Source of the DNA: JBQTIU01 sp052387815
GTDB taxonomy: Bacteria; Pseudomonadota; Alphaproteobacteria; CACIAM-22H2
Reading direction: 5' to 3'
Length of the DNA stretch: 36,318 nt
Assembly (NCBI GenBank): GCA_052387815.1
Contig: JBQTIU010000119.1
Coordinates: forward strand, 1-36,318
A program made the translations under genes and the position numbers. Shown here one piece after another: positions 36,182 through 36,318 of this stretch (positions are counted from its first letter, which is position 1; each line of letters begins with the position of its first letter). Under the pieces are notes generated by a model. That model worked only from the letters and a program-made list of their open reading frames with translations, was not told the origin of the DNA and did no database searches.

Positions 36182-36318
36182 TTATCGCCCGCCCACCAGC
36201 GCCCTGAGCTTGGCGACCGCGCGCTCGGGCGTCGTCAGCACGGAGCGACCCGCAACGGGGGCGATCCTGTTTGCCGCGCGGGCCATCGAGAACTGGGCCA
36301 GCACCAGGGCGTCGAGCT
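36182..36318 (-). CDS. Asp/Glu racemase family protein, C-terminus (partial)
   Basis: The last 44 residues of a protein entering from outside the window: LDALVLAQFSMARAANRI, then VLTTPERAVAKLRALVGGR and TAA at 36182-36184. The AQFSMARA and LTTPERAV pattern is like the end of aspartate/glutamate/hydantoin racemase family proteins. The catalytic cysteines cannot be seen. It is on the same strand as the FitA-like gene, which starts about 70 bases further on. Confidence 0.55.
   Translation of the reverse strand, partial: LDALVLAQFSMARAANRIAPVAGRSVLTTPERAVAKLRALVGGR

Overview
The window is GC-rich, densely coding DNA and looks chromosomal. Gene content and order point to an alphaproteobacterium, most likely Rhodospirillales-like. 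The F1 ATP synthase operon lies next to priA, separate from the Fo genes. An fsa-DUF484-xerC-exoD block follows, and the 2-oxoglutarate dehydrogenase/succinyl-CoA synthetase/malate dehydrogenase genes run as mdh-sucC-sucD-sucA-odhB-lpd with zapE beyond them. No rRNA, tRNA or CRISPR array was seen.

Layout. 1-3731 (minus): a branched-chain-type amino-acid ABC transporter with its own promoter, a periplasmic binding protein, LivH, and a LivM permease fused to a LivG ATPase that runs off the window. 3835-4650: a ferritin-like diiron protein. 4774-6396: a small restriction-modification (RM) unit with an intact beta-class methyltransferase, a very good sigma70 promoter, and a putative restriction gene broken by a +1 frameshift. 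6480-11379 (minus): atpHAGDC, with a perfect 13-bp inverted repeat just before atpH. 11531-13756: priA. 13804-16863 (plus): fsa, a DUF484 gene, xerC and exoD. 16891-25723 (minus): the TCA-cycle block. 25724-31089: an accessory island of lower GC. 31090-35403 (minus): zapE preceded by a PhyH dioxygenase, a SAF-domain oxidoreductase and a nitronate-monooxygenase-like protein, closely spaced. 35599-36318: a DUF6494 protein, an orphan FitA-like antitoxin with its promoter/operator, and the C-terminus of an Asp/Glu-racemase-family protein.

The central block is the energy core of the cell: TCA enzymes from 2-oxoglutarate to oxaloacetate plus the catalytic sector of ATP synthase. The island between zapE and mdh is the most informative accessory part. 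It holds a Phd/PIN toxin-antitoxin pair, an orphan gene whose stop codon overlaps an integron attC-like site, a decayed IS1634-like element, and a second beta-class DNA methyltransferase with a strong promoter. The orphan gene downstream of that methyltransferase appears to be split by the IS.

In both RM-like loci the methyltransferase is intact while the reading frame beside it is broken, by a frameshift in one and probably by the IS in the other. The transposase remnant carries a curious set of lesions: four copies of the same two-base expansion and two perfect palindromes. These need checking against raw reads before being read as biology. I found no clearly new multi-gene system. The best leads are the damaged RM loci, the attC-like junction, the atpH leader repeat and the phyH-SAF-NMO gene set.
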